A DNA stretch of 64,000 nt from Mucilaginibacter pedocola (GCF_002013915.1 NZ_MBTF01000012.1:248001-312000); one strand, 5' to 3'; positions 33,734-42,413 are shown, counted from the first letter of the stretch. The notes: generated from the sequence alone by a model not told the origin. Numbers and translations are program-made.

Positions 33734-36700
33734 TTATATCATTTCCGATTGCAATTCATTTACATGTTTGTCGCTGCCGTCGGCATTTTTGCGGTGCCTT
33801 TCGAAAGGTACACCGCTGATGCGTTCCTGCAGGTGCTGGAATATTACGAACAGTACAGGGATGATGAACAAGCCCAATACTACGCCCGACACCATACCGC
33901 CTGCTGCACCAATACTGATAGAGTGGTTACCCTGTGCAGATGGGCCGGTTGCGATACTCATCGGGAACAAACCGAATACGAAGGCCAGCGAGGTCATCAC
34001 TATCGGGCGTATCCTTAAGCGGGATGCTTCGATAGCCGAATCTATCAGGCTCATACCCGAACGGCGTTTCTGCACCGCGAACTCCACTATAAGGATGGCG
34101 TTTTTGGCCAGCAAACCGATGAGCATGATGAGCGCTACCTGTACGTAGATATTGTTTTCGATACCGGTTAAGCCCAGCACTGCAAACACACCGAAAATAC
34201 CGGTAGGGATAGAAAGGATAACCGACAGCGGCAGGATGTAGCTTTCGTATTGTGCCGATAACAGGAAGTATACGAACACCAAACATAACAGGAACACCAC
34301 GGCTGATTGCCCGCCCGATGATATCTCTTCGCGGGTTTGGCCTGAGAATTCGTAAGAATATCCGTCAGGTAATTCTTCTTTAGCTGTTTCCTCTATCGCC
34401 TTAATAGCATCACCCGAGCTGTAACCCGGTTTAGGGATAGCATTAACCTGTATAGAGTTGAACAGGTTGTAGCGCGAAGCAGTTTCGGAACCATACACGC
34501 GGGTAAGTTTCACCAAAGTGTTTACCGGTACGGTTTCGCCACGGTTATTTTTAACAAACACACGGTCGATAGTGCTTGGGTCGGTACGGTCCGCAACATC
34601 TGCCTGTACTACTACACGGTAGTATTTACCAAAGCGGTTAAAGTCTGATGCCTGCGCGGTACCAAAGTAAGCCTGCATGGTAGACAGCACATCTTTCACG
34701 TTCACGCCTAATTGGCTTGCTTTCTCGTCGTCTATCTCTAATTGTAATTGCGGGTAGTCGGCTTTGTACGAGGTAAAGGCGTAGGCAACGGCCGGTTTAG
34801 CCATCAGCTTGCCAATAAAGTTATTGGCCACCCCGCTGAATTTATCCAGTTTGCCGTTGGTTTTATCCTGCAATACCACATCCAATGCCTCAACGTTACT
34901 AAAGCCAGGTACAGTTGGGAAACTGAACACGAAGAAAGTACCACCCGGTACAGCGCCCAGTTTACCACGAACGATGTTTTGTATATCATCGATATTCTTC
35001 ACCTCGCCCCTTTCTTCGGTTGGTTTAAGCAACAGGAATATAACACCGGCAGACGGGCTGCTTGATTGTGTTAAGAAGTTGAAACCCGACAAAGCGGTAA
35101 CGAACCTGGCAGATGGCAGCGTTTTCAGCTGGTCTTCGGCATCCTTAAATATTTTGTTGGTACCGGCCAACGATGTACCAGATGGTGTTGAAACCGCAAT
35201 GGCCACAAAGCCCTGGTCTTCTGTTGGGATAAAGCCTGTTTTGGTGCGGTTAACCATAAATATGGTTGCCACCACAATTAAAGCAAGGCCAGCCATGCTC
35301 ACCCATTTGTTTTTAATGAGCAGTTTTAAGCCGCCAACATAACGGTTGGTGATGAAGTTGAAGCTGCCGTTAAAGCCTGCGTAGAATTTCTCTGCAAAAC
35401 CTTTTTTAGGTGCTTCGTGGCCACCTTCGCCGGTGTGTTTATTCTTCAGGAATAAAGCAGCCAATGCAGGGCTCAAAGTCAACGCGTTAACAGCCGATAT
35501 AATAATGGCGATAGCCATAGTTAAAGCGAACTGTTTGTAGAATATACCGGTTGAACCGCTCATGAAACTCACGGGCAGGAACACCGCCGCCATAACCAAG
35601 GTAATAGAGATGATAGCGCCGGTAATTTCGTGCATGGCATCGGTAGTAGCCTTTTTAGGTGTCAGGCTCGGGTCGTGCTCCATTTTGGCGTGCACGGCCT
35701 CTACCACCACAATGGCGTCATCCACCACAATACCGATAGCGAGTACCAGTGCAAACAGCGTTAACAAGTTAACCGAGAACCCGAAAAGGTTCATGAAGAA
35801 GAACGTACCGATAATAGCCACCGGAACCGCAATGGCCGGGATAAGCGTTGAACGGAAATCCTGCAAGAAAATGAAAACCACGATAAATACCAGCACGAAG
35901 GCTTCTATCAGGGTATGCTCTACCTGGTTGATCGATTCGTCCAGGTCGGTTTTGGTACGGTAGAACTGGTTGTATTTGATACCTGCCGGGAAGCTTTTAG
36001 AAGCTTTCTCCATCAGTTTATCAATTTGTATTTGTATCTCGTTAGCGTTAGAGCCCGAAAGCTGTATAATACCTACGATAACACCGTCGTGACCGTTAAG
36101 GTTACTATAGCTGTTGTATGAGTAAGCGCCGAGCTCTACACGCGCCACATCTTTAAGGTGCAGAACCGAACCATCAGGATTTGCGCGGATAGCGATGTTC
36201 TGATATTCTTCGGGTTTGGTAAGCTTGCCTTTGTATTTAATAACGTACTCGAACGATTCATCGCTACGCTCGCCGAAACGGCCGGGGGCTGCCTCCAGGT
36301 TTTTGTCCTGAATGGCGGCCATTACTTCGGCAGGGGTAATTTTGTAAGTAGCCATTTGCGCAGGGTTTAACCATACACGCATGCTATAGTCCTTAACACC
36401 ACCAAATACCTGTGCCGAACCTACACCGGGGATACGTTTTATCTCGGGTACAATGTTTATTTGCGCGTAGTTGGCCACAAAGGTAGCGTCGTATTTTTTA
36501 GGGTCTTCGGTGTAAATGGCCATGGCACCAATAAAGCTGTTTTGCTGTTTGGTGGTGGTAATACCGTATTGCACAACCTCGGCAGGTAACTGGCTGGTAG
36601 CCTGCGATACGCGGTTTTGTACGTTTACGGCAGCCTGATCCGGGTTAGTACCTTGTTTAAAGTACACGGTAATGCCCAGCGAACCATCGTTACTGGCGGT

Positions 36701-36940
36701 AGAGGTCATGTAGGTCATGTTCTCTACACCGTTAATAGCTTCCTCTAAGGAAGGAGTTACCGAACGCAAAATGGTTTCGGCATTGGCGCCCGGATAAACA
36801 GCGGTTACCAATACGGCCGGAGGGGCAATATTAGGGAAACGCTCTAAGGGCAGTTTGCTAAGGCCCAGTACACCCACTATCACCAGCAGTATGGAGATAA
36901 CGGTTGACAGCACCGGCCTTTCTATAAATTTCTGAAACAT
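33734..36940 (-). CDS. RND efflux pump, AcrB/HAE1 type
   Basis: A 1068-residue proton-driven inner-membrane pump of the hydrophobe/amphiphile efflux family. Start at ATG 36940 (MFQKFIERPVLSTVIS), the universal N-terminal pattern; the upstream frame would add 19 unrelated residues. Twelve membrane helices and two large periplasmic loops are evident. The proton relay Asp-Asp pair of helix 4 is in GIVVDDAIVVVE, and typical motifs include GSTGIFYKQFALTMAIAI and SSGGQSAVVFLL. Order of the set is adaptor, pump, outer-membrane factor, all on this strand downstream of tetR. Likely drug or toxic-compound export; substrate unknown. Confidence 0.96.
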   Translation of the reverse strand: MFQKFIERPVLSTVISILLVIVGVLGLSKLPLERFPNIAPPAVLVTAVYPGANAETILRSVTPSLEEAINGVENMTYMTSTASNDGSLGITVYFKQGTNPDQAAVNVQNRVSQATSQLPAEVVQYGITTTKQQNSFIGAMAIYTEDPKKYDATFVANYAQINIVPEIKRIPGVGSAQVFGGVKDYSMRVWLNPAQMATYKITPAEVMAAIQDKNLEAAPGRFGERSDESFEYVIKYKGKLTKPEEYQNIAIRANPDGSVLHLKDVARVELGAYSYNSYSNLNGHDGVIVGIIQLSGSNANEIQIQIDKLMEKASKSFPAGIKYNQFYRTKTDLDESINQVEHTLIEAFVLVFIVVFIFLQDFRSTLIPAIAVPVAIIGTFFFMNLFGFSVNLLTLFALVLAIGIVVDDAIVVVEAVHAKMEHDPSLTPKKATTDAMHEITGAIISITLVMAAVFLPVSFMSGSTGIFYKQFALTMAIAIIISAVNALTLSPALAALFLKNKHTGEGGHEAPKKGFAEKFYAGFNGSFNFITNRYVGGLKLLIKNKWVSMAGLALIVVATIFMVNRTKTGFIPTEDQGFVAIAVSTPSGTSLAGTNKIFKDAEDQLKTLPSARFVTALSGFNFLTQSSSPSAGVIFLLLKPTEERGEVKNIDDIQNIVRGKLGAVPGGTFFVFSFPTVPGFSNVEALDVVLQDKTNGKLDKFSGVANNFIGKLMAKPAVAYAFTSYKADYPQLQLEIDDEKASQLGVNVKDVLSTMQAYFGTAQASDFNRFGKYYRVVVQADVADRTDPSTIDRVFVKNNRGETVPVNTLVKLTRVYGSETASRYNLFNSIQVNAIPKPGYSSGDAIKAIEETAKEELPDGYSYEFSGQTREEISSGGQSAVVFLLCLVFVYFLLSAQYESYILPLSVILSIPTGIFGVFAVLGLTGIENNIYVQVALIMLIGLLAKNAILIVEFAVQKRRSGMSLIDSAIEASRLRIRPIVMTSLAFVFGLFPMSIATGPSAQGNHSISIGAAGGMVSGVVLGLFIIPVLFVIFQHLQERISGVPFERHRKNADGSDKHVNELQSEMI

Positions 36941-37050
36941 GGTTTTGATATTTTGTAAGGAATAAGGCGTAAAGAACCGGGAAGCAGGATAGCCCACGCT
37001 TTCCTCTCCAATTCTACACCTGCTCCCTCGGTTACTTTATTCGTTTGTAA

Positions 37051-37105
37051 ACCCCTCTCCTTCAGTTCAAAGAAGTAATTAAAGGAGAGGGTATTTGGGG
37101 TGAGT
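37051..37105 (+). repeat. ACCCCTCTCC/GGAGAGGGT hairpin element
   Basis: An inverted repeat related to the 60-bp elements at 33641 and 39393: ACCCCTCTCCTT and AAAGGAGAGGGT frame 27 bp, and the end reads GGGGTGAGT. It fills the gap between adaptor and pump genes, so nearly every junction of the efflux cluster carries such an element. Confidence 0.75.
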
Positions 37106-37106
37106 C

Positions 37107-38246
37107 TTAGTTTTTAGCTACAGCTGCAACTTTATCTGCTGCAACAGGCTCGGGTTTAATCACCGCGCCTTCCTGTAGTTTGTCTATACCCGATAGTACT
37201 ATACGATCGCCGGCTTTAACGCCTTCTTTAACCAGGTAGTTATTGCCGCTTTTACCCTCAATTGTAATAGGCAATTTTTTAACCTTGTTGCTGTCGGCTA
37301 CTGCCCACACAAATATTTTATCCTGCATTTCTACAGTGGCCGATTCGGGCACTATCAGGGTATTGTTGTGTGGCAGGCTCAGGCGCACTTTACCGGTGTT
37401 GCCGCTGCGCAATAAACCTTGCGGGTTGCTGAAGTTGGCACGCAGGGTGATAGCACCGGTAGTTTTATCAAACTGGCCGTCTATCATATCAATGTGCCCT
37501 TCTTTGGCATACTCGGTATTGTCTGATAATACCAGGGCAACGGCAGGCAGGTGTTGTAATTTGTCTTTCAGTGTGTTACCGGGATATTGTGCTTTAAACG
37601 CTACGAAATCTTTTTCGCCCAATGAGAAGTAAACGTGAACATCGTGCACATCAGACAGTTGCGTTAACGCATCAACATCCTGCGGAGATACCAGGCTACC
37701 TTGTTTTTTAAGCAGGCGGCCAATGTAACCGCTAACGGGTGCTTTTATTAAGGTGTAACCCAGGTTAATTTGCGCGGTAGATACATTTGCTTTAGCCGAT
37801 TCGATATTGGCTTTGGCAACCTGCAGGGCAGCTTTAGCAGTTTTCAGCTGATAATCTGATACTACTTTGTTAGCAACCAGCGGGGTTAATTTGTCAACTT
37901 CTAACTGTGCATTACCTGCGGCAGCTTCGGCAGCGTGCTGGCTGGCCAATGCGTTGTTTAAAGCAGCGCGGTAAGGTTGTTCGTTTATTTTAAATATAGG
38001 TTGGCCTGCAGATACAAATGCACCTTCGTCAACAAATACTTTGTCAAGAGCGCCGCTTACCTGTGGGCGTATCTCTACGTTTACGGTACCTTCTATAGAG
38101 GCAGGGTATTCCTGGTAAGTGGTTTGGTTGCCCGATACTACGGTTGATACAGGCAGCGCCGGTGGCGCGGGGGCTTGCGCAGCTGGCTGGCTCGGCGAGC
38201 AGCTAAAGAGCGCTATGGCTATGATGGCTAATAATACACTTTTCAT
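37107..38246 (-). CDS. RND efflux periplasmic adaptor (AcrA type)
   Basis: A 379-residue membrane-fusion protein that links pump and outer-membrane channel. The start at ATG 38246 gives a lipoprotein signal (LLAIIAIALFSCSPS), as in AcrA; a frame opening at 38339 would place 31 odd residues before it. Domain order: barrel-sandwich hybrid with VEIRPQVSGALDKVFVDEGAFV (about 50-75) and LIKAPVSGYIGRLLKKQGSLV (about 160-180), an alpha-helical hairpin between them, then beta-barrel and membrane-proximal domains. The leader is more than 150 bp and holds a palindrome matching one in front of tetR. Confidence 0.94.
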   Translation of the reverse strand: MKSVLLAIIAIALFSCSPSQPAAQAPAPPALPVSTVVSGNQTTYQEYPASIEGTVNVEIRPQVSGALDKVFVDEGAFVSAGQPIFKINEQPYRAALNNALASQHAAEAAAGNAQLEVDKLTPLVANKVVSDYQLKTAKAALQVAKANIESAKANVSTAQINLGYTLIKAPVSGYIGRLLKKQGSLVSPQDVDALTQLSDVHDVHVYFSLGEKDFVAFKAQYPGNTLKDKLQHLPAVALVLSDNTEYAKEGHIDMIDGQFDKTTGAITLRANFSNPQGLLRSGNTGKVRLSLPHNNTLIVPESATVEMQDKIFVWAVADSNKVKKLPITIEGKSGNNYLVKEGVKAGDRIVLSGIDKLQEGAVIKPEPVAADKVAAVAKN

Positions 38247-38441
38247 GATGATAACTGTTTTTGAATTGGAGTTTGTGGGACTAAGTTTTGCCCTGAGGCT
38301 ATTGAGGTATATTGTTTCGTTTGCGTTGATGGTATTCATGGTATATTTTGATGTAGGGTTGATGTTTGCGAGTTTGTTAACGTTTCCGATGCTTAGCTAA
38401 CGGAATTGTAACAAATTACATGTTATAACATTATTAAATTT

Positions 38442-38456
38442 CTTAACACTGTTAAG
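38442..38456. promoter_or_regulatory. candidate TetR operator upstream of the efflux adaptor gene
   Basis: CTTAACACTGTTAAG is a perfect palindrome around a central base. The same motif stands in front of tetR at 39215-39229. It lies 196 bp upstream of the adaptor start codon, in the 331-bp gap 38247-38577, which otherwise contains AT-rich leader DNA and the tetR end hairpin. Confidence 0.6.
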
Positions 38457-38540
38457 TGAATTGGTGTAGATAGTATGTTGTGTTTTCATAGCGTGCAAGT
38501 TTTAAGTGTTAATAAATGATGTAGAGCCTTTTTAAATTAA

Positions 38541-38565
38541 GTGATGTTTAATGCCTAAACATCAC
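38541..38565 (-). terminator. hairpin after tetR
   Basis: GTGATGTTTA and TAAACATCAC form a 10-bp stem with a 5-base loop, 13 bp beyond the tetR stop. The U-run is weak (TTAATTTAAA), so it may be a weak terminator that allows tetR-pump read-through, or a protein-binding palindrome. Confidence 0.5.
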
Positions 38566-38577
38566 CTAATTTTGAGT

Positions 38578-39189
38578 TTAAACTGTTACGGGAGTTATAC
38601 TCAGTATAATGCCTGTGATAGCATCGCGCAGTACCTGCCTGTTTATTGCGTCGCTGTCGCCCCTGTCTAACAAGTTGATAGAAACCAATCCGTGCACTAT
38701 CGACCAAAAGGTGTAATACTTGGTACAGATAATTTCAGAGTCCATATCTTCAATCTGCATCAGCTTGCCTATAGGTTCGGTGATGATGTCCCATGGCAAC
38801 TCTGCTTCGGGCAACTCATTCACCATCTTACAGGCGCAGCTGGTTGTTATGCCGAACATCCCCTGGTAAAGCTCGCGGTTAGCGAAGGCGAAGTTCCAAT
38901 AGGTAAGCCACATGGCTTCCAATTGGGCAGCCGGGGTATCGTGTGCATCCTTGGCGGCCTGCAGTTCTTTACCCAGTTTAAGGTAGCCCTGGCGGGTTAG
39001 TTCTAATAATATCGCTTCTTTGTTAGCGAAGTACTCGTATATAATAGGTGCGGTGTACTCAATTTTATCGGCAATTTTGCGCATGCTCAAGGCTTGCCAT
39101 CCCTCTTCCTTTACTATATCAAGGGCGGCATCCAGGATATTTACCCTGGTCTCTTCCTTTAATCTTAGTATTCTGTCTTTACTTGCCAT
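38578..39189 (-). CDS. TetR-family repressor of the RND efflux genes
   Basis: A 203-residue TetR-family regulator. The N-terminal helix-turn-helix is typical: ILDAALDIVKEEGWQALSMRKIADKIEYTAPIIYEYFANKEAILLEL (residues about 17-63). The C-terminal ligand-binding half is variable and contains CACKMVNELPEAELPW. It lies directly upstream of the adaptor-pump-channel genes on the same strand. Two near-identical palindromes, one 26 bp before its own start and one before the adaptor gene, suggest autoregulation and repression of the pump. Ligand unknown. Confidence 0.92.
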   Translation of the reverse strand: MASKDRILRLKEETRVNILDAALDIVKEEGWQALSMRKIADKIEYTAPIIYEYFANKEAILLELTRQGYLKLGKELQAAKDAHDTPAAQLEAMWLTYWNFAFANRELYQGMFGITTSCACKMVNELPEAELPWDIITEPIGKLMQIEDMDSEIICTKYYTFWSIVHGLVSINLLDRGDSDAINRQVLRDAITGIILSITPVTV

Positions 39190-39214
39190 TGTTTTAATAA
39201 CTACTGTAAATTCA

Positions 39215-39229
39215 TTTAACAGTGTTAAG
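39215..39229. promoter_or_regulatory. candidate TetR operator upstream of tetR
   Basis: TTTAACAGTGTTAAG, a palindrome with one outer mismatch, 26 bp before the tetR start codon. Its core TTAACA-N-TGTTAA equals the site at 38442-38456. Confidence 0.6.
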
Positions 39230-39325
39230 CAAATGTACAGCGTAAAATTGATGTCCGTATAATTTAATTGTCATGAAAAAAAATAAGTCAACTTGGTAGA
39301 CTATTATTACATTGTGTCGAGTCAA

Positions 39326-39452
39326 CTCACCCCGACGGCTCGCATGCGCGAGCGTCGACCCTCTGCTTCGCAAAGAGGGTTTAGAAATATGTAGCTCACC
39401 CTCTTTTCCGCAGGAAGAGAGGGTCGGGCAGCGATAGCGTACCCGGGGTGAG
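39326..39452 (+). repeat. two palindromic elements in inverted arrangement
   Basis: A forward copy (CTCACCCCGACGGCTCGCATG ... CAAAGAGGG, from 39327) and an inverted copy (39393-39452) of the CTCACCCC/CCCTCT element stand back to back, so that the whole 126 bp could form one cruciform. The inverted copy matches 33641-33700 at 59 of 60 positions. The 355-bp gap 39190-39544 otherwise contains the tetR promoter region and the leader of the GH130 gene. Confidence 0.88.
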
Positions 39453-39544
39453 TAAAATAGCGAGATTGCAAATCCTCTATTTCACATTCCCCAAAACCCA
39501 TACCCCTCCCTCCTGTTAAACTTATACATCAACCGTATATCGTT

Positions 39545-40603
39545 ATGGCAGATATTGCAAAACGCTTCCCGCAAAATCCATTATTATCTCCCTCCCATTT
39601 AAAGGCCAGCCTTGATGGGCTGCATATTGCCTGCCTGCTAAACCCGGGCGTGTTCAGGTACGAGGGCAAAACCTGGCTGCTGGTACGCGTTGCCGAACGC
39701 CCCGAGCAAACCGAAGTGGTGGTGTCTTTCCCCATCCTCACCGCCACCGGCGAAACACAAATAATGGAAATTGCCTTAGATGATGCCGACCTGATAGCCA
39801 CAGATGCCCGCGTGGTACGCTATAAAGGTGTAGATTATCTCACCACCCTATCGCACCTCCGCCTGCTTTGCAGCGATGATGGGGTGAAATTTTACGAACC
39901 CGAAGGCTATAAATACCTATTCGGTAAGGGACCATTGCAAACCTTTGGCATAGAGGATTGCCGGGTGACCAAACTCGATGAAAAATTCTACCTCACCTTC
40001 ACCGCCGTTAGCGATAGCGGCGTAGGCGTTGGCATGCGCACCACTACCGACTGGAAAACCTTTGAAGACCACGGCATGATACTGCCGCCGCATAATAAGG
40101 ACTGCGCCATTTTTGAGGAAAAGATAAACGGCATGTTCTATGCCCTGCACCGCCCCAGCAGTGTGGATATTGGCGGCAACTACATCTGGCTGGCGCAATC
40201 GCCGGATGGCGAGCATTGGGGCAACCACCAATGCATTGTAAAAACCCGCACCAATATGTGGGACCGTGCCCGCGTTGGTGCCGGCTGCTCGCCCATAAAA
40301 ACCGACAAAGGCTGGCTCGAAATTTATCACGGCGCTAACTATGAGCACCAATACTGTTTAGGCGCGTTCCTTTTGGATCTAGAAAACCCCTACAAGGTAC
40401 TCGCCCGCACCGAAGAACCCATTATGGTACCTAGCGAGCATTACGAACTCACGGGCTTCTTCGGCCATGTGGTATTTACTAACGGCCACATAGTAGAAGA
40501 CGACGGCGACACGATAACCATGTACTACGGCGCTGCGGATGAACATGTTTGCGGGGCGAGGTTTTCGATGAAGGAGATATTTAACACGATGGGAGTAGAA
40601 TAA
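39545..40603 (+). CDS. GH130 beta-mannoside phosphorylase-like enzyme
   Basis: A 352-residue protein of glycoside hydrolase family 130, five-bladed propeller enzymes that phosphorolyse beta-mannosides to mannose 1-phosphate (some members hydrolyse instead). The catalytic acid motif is FGIEDCRVTKLD at about residue 138, and HRPSS, WDRARVGAG and IYHGA lie in the expected order; His and Arg residues of these motifs bind phosphate in phosphorylases. No signal peptide, so it is cytoplasmic. It stands alone with about 350 bp upstream. Mannan or mannosyl-linked sugar use is the likely pathway; the exact linkage is unknown. Confidence 0.92.
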   Translation: MADIAKRFPQNPLLSPSHLKASLDGLHIACLLNPGVFRYEGKTWLLVRVAERPEQTEVVVSFPILTATGETQIMEIALDDADLIATDARVVRYKGVDYLTTLSHLRLLCSDDGVKFYEPEGYKYLFGKGPLQTFGIEDCRVTKLDEKFYLTFTAVSDSGVGVGMRTTTDWKTFEDHGMILPPHNKDCAIFEEKINGMFYALHRPSSVDIGGNYIWLAQSPDGEHWGNHQCIVKTRTNMWDRARVGAGCSPIKTDKGWLEIYHGANYEHQYCLGAFLLDLENPYKVLARTEEPIMVPSEHYELTGFFGHVVFTNGHIVEDDGDTITMYYGAADEHVCGARFSMKEIFNTMGVE

Positions 40604-40629
40604 AAGTGTTTTTTGATTCGCACGATTCT

Positions 40630-40990
40630 TTTTAACAGGATGACAGGATTTTGAGGATGGGCAGGATTATTTTTTAGGGATTCCACCGATGAAGAATGAT
40701 TTCACCGATTTGAAAGTTAATTAAACAACGGCTCCTCGCATACTTAAAATTAAAGGATTCGTTCGTTATCCGTGTTAACAAAAAATCCCGTCGATCCTGA
40801 ACTCTCCTCAAAATCTTGTCGCTCTTTTTATCATGTAAATTGTTTGATCGCAGAATCGTGTCAAAAAATCCTTCTCATCTTATCCTCCTTAAAATCCTGT
40901 CTCCGCTGTAGTGTCTGAGAATCCTTTATCGCGGAAATCCCCAATAAAAAATCCTGTTAAATCCCTCCATCCTGAAATCCTGTTAAAAAA
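40630..40990 (+). repeat. scattered ATCCTGT-type repeats in a 455-bp gap
   Basis: The gap 40604-41058 has no gene. It contains AACAGGATGACAGGATTTTG near 40634 and inverted forms near 40815, 40890 and 40945-40985 (AAATCCTGTT, CATCCTGAAATCCTGTT), with TTCACCGATT between them. These are common simple intergenic repeats in this phylum. Some pairs could form long imperfect hairpins. Confidence 0.6.
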
Positions 40991-41004
40991 ACCACCCCGA
41001 TCGT

Positions 41005-41048
41005 GTAACCAAAAGGTTTCTTGTTTATATTCGTAACCAAAAGGTTTC
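41005..41048. promoter_or_regulatory. twin operator for the ArsR-type regulator
   Basis: GTAACCAAAAGGTTTC occurs twice without a mismatch, at 41005-41020 and 41033-41048, 28 bp start to start. Each copy is itself a near-palindrome (GTAACC-AAAA-GGTTTC). TATATTCG (41026-41033), a weak -7 box, lies between them and overlaps the second copy. The second copy ends 10 bp before the arsR-type start codon, the right place for autorepression. Confidence 0.7.
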
Positions 41049-41058
41049 ATAATCTTGT

Positions 41059-41379
41059 ATGCGAAGAGACGTATTCCAAGCTATTGCCGACCCCACCCGG
41101 CGCGAGATCATCAGTTTACTTGCCGCGAAGCAGATGAACCTGAATGCCGTTGCTGATAATTTTGAGATAAGCCGGCCTGCTATATCCAAACACATCCGTA
41201 TACTAACCGAGTGCGGACTCATCACCATAAAACAACAAGGGCGAGAACGCTTTTGCCAGGCGAACTTTAAAAAGCTGAAACAGATAGAAGACTGGGCAGC
41301 GCAATACCGCAAATTCTGGAACGATAAATTGGATGCTCTGGAGAATTTTTTAGAGAACGATAAACTAAAAGACCAATAA
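41059..41379 (+). CDS. ArsR-family transcriptional regulator
   Basis: A 106-residue winged-helix repressor of the ArsR superfamily, SdpR-like: FQAIADPTRREIISLLA at the start, the recognition helix in ISRPAISKHIRILTECGLI and the wing in KQQGRERFCQA. No metal-binding cysteine cluster is present, so it is not a classical metal sensor. Only 6 bp separate it from the AHSA1-domain gene, the usual operon partner of such regulators. The two perfect operator copies upstream point to autoregulation. Signal unknown. Confidence 0.92.
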   Translation: MRRDVFQAIADPTRREIISLLAAKQMNLNAVADNFEISRPAISKHIRILTECGLITIKQQGRERFCQANFKKLKQIEDWAAQYRKFWNDKLDALENFLENDKLKDQ

Positions 41380-41385
41380 TAAACT

Positions 41386-41817
41386 ATGGAAACACAACCG
41401 CTAATAGTAGAGCGCACCCTTAATGCGCCTGCAAGCAAAATTTGGGAAGCCTTAACGGATAACGACAAAATGAAGCAATGGTATTTTCAGCTCGAAAGCT
41501 TCGAGCCGCGCGTTGGATTCGAGTTCAGTTTTGCCGGGCAAGGCAGCAAAGGCGAAAAATACATACACCTTTGCCGCATTACCGCGGTAGAACCCGAAAA
41601 GAAATTAAGCTATACCTGGCGTTACCAGGATTTCCCCGGCAATTCGGAAGTGAGTTTTGAATTGTTTCCTGATGGTGATAAAACCCTTGTGCGCATCACG
41701 CACACCGGACTGGAGACCATGCCACAAAACGGACCGGACTTTGCCGTGGAAAGCTTCACCCAAGGCTGGACACATATTTTGGGAATCAGCCTCGCCAATT
41801 TTGTAGAAGAAAAATAA
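41386..41817 (+). CDS. SRPBCC/AHSA1-domain protein
   Basis: A 143-residue START-like (SRPBCC) protein of the AHSA1 group, with the typical ERTLNAPASKIWEALTDNDKMKQWYF start, a beta-sheet middle and a C-terminal helix with QGWTHILGISLANF. Members form a deep ligand-binding cavity. Coupled to an ArsR-type regulator, it may bind or convert the signal molecule; this is inference from the frequent pairing. A terminator follows 20 bp downstream. Confidence 0.9.
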   Translation: METQPLIVERTLNAPASKIWEALTDNDKMKQWYFQLESFEPRVGFEFSFAGQGSKGEKYIHLCRITAVEPEKKLSYTWRYQDFPGNSEVSFELFPDGDKTLVRITHTGLETMPQNGPDFAVESFTQGWTHILGISLANFVEEK

Positions 41818-41837
41818 GCGAAAAAGGGCTATAAATA

Positions 41838-41872
41838 AAACGGTCCGTTACAGCGATGCAACGGACCGTTTC
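41838..41872 (+). terminator. terminator of the ArsR-AHSA1 operon
   Basis: A 12-bp perfect stem (AAACGGTCCGTT) around a 10-base loop, then TCTGTTT. It also lies at the end of the convergent Thr/Pro-repeat gene. Confidence 0.8.
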
Positions 41873-41893
41873 TGTTTAATTAACGATATAGAA

Positions 41894-42316
41894 TTATTTA
41901 CCTGCTTTAACAGGCGTGGTTGGGCTGGTTGTTGGTGTACTTGGCACCGGCGATGGCGTTGTTGGCGTAGTCGGTGTGGTTGGTGTTGGTGTAGTAGGCG
42001 ACGGTGTTGTTGGCATTGTAGGCGTAGTAGGCACCGTTGGGTTTGTTGGTGTTGTTGGGTAACTTGGGTTTGTAGGGTTAGTTGGTGTATTTGGTATTGT
42101 TGGCGTAGTAGGTGTTGTTGGCACCGTTGGCATAGTTGGTGTTGTTGGGGTAGTCGGCGTGGTTGGCGTCGGCGTTACCGGTGTTGTAGGCGTAGTTGGA
42201 GTAACGGGGGTTACTTTCTGCCTTGGTTTAATGGTAGTATCTTTTTTAACTTGTGCCTGCGCTGTACCAATGGCGAACGCGCCAACTACAGCCAATGTCA
42301 TTAATATCTTTTTCAT
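41894..42316 (-). CDS. exported Thr/Pro-repeat protein
   Basis: A 140-residue protein. A signal peptide (MTLAVVGAFAIGTAQAQ) is followed by a short basic stretch and then about 95 residues of Thr-Pro-rich units (TPTTPTTP, TVPTTPTMP, with occasional Asn, Ser, Val, Ile), ending PVKAGK. It has no folded domain and should be an extended, possibly O-glycosylated periplasmic or surface chain; Bacteroidota glycosylate D-S/T-A/I/L/V/M/T motifs, which are rare here. The DNA is correspondingly repetitive (GTTGGTGT, GTAGTAGG), so copy number may vary. Function unknown. Confidence 0.7.
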   Translation of the reverse strand: MKKILMTLAVVGAFAIGTAQAQVKKDTTIKPRQKVTPVTPTTPTTPVTPTPTTPTTPTTPTMPTVPTTPTTPTIPNTPTNPTNPSYPTTPTNPTVPTTPTMPTTPSPTTPTPTTPTTPTTPSPVPSTPTTSPTTPVKAGK

Positions 42317-42413
42317 GATAGTTATTATTTTATGGTTTATAATATTAACTATAGAATAATAACCATGCCAAAAATTACCTCATTAGGGTATAAAAGCTAT
42401 TTATTATAAACAC

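Noticed and set aside
41894..42316. Possible CRISPR-like or minisatellite array in the GT-rich stretch
   Set aside because: The repetition is in frame, follows a signal peptide and encodes Thr-Pro units; there are no constant repeats with unique spacers.
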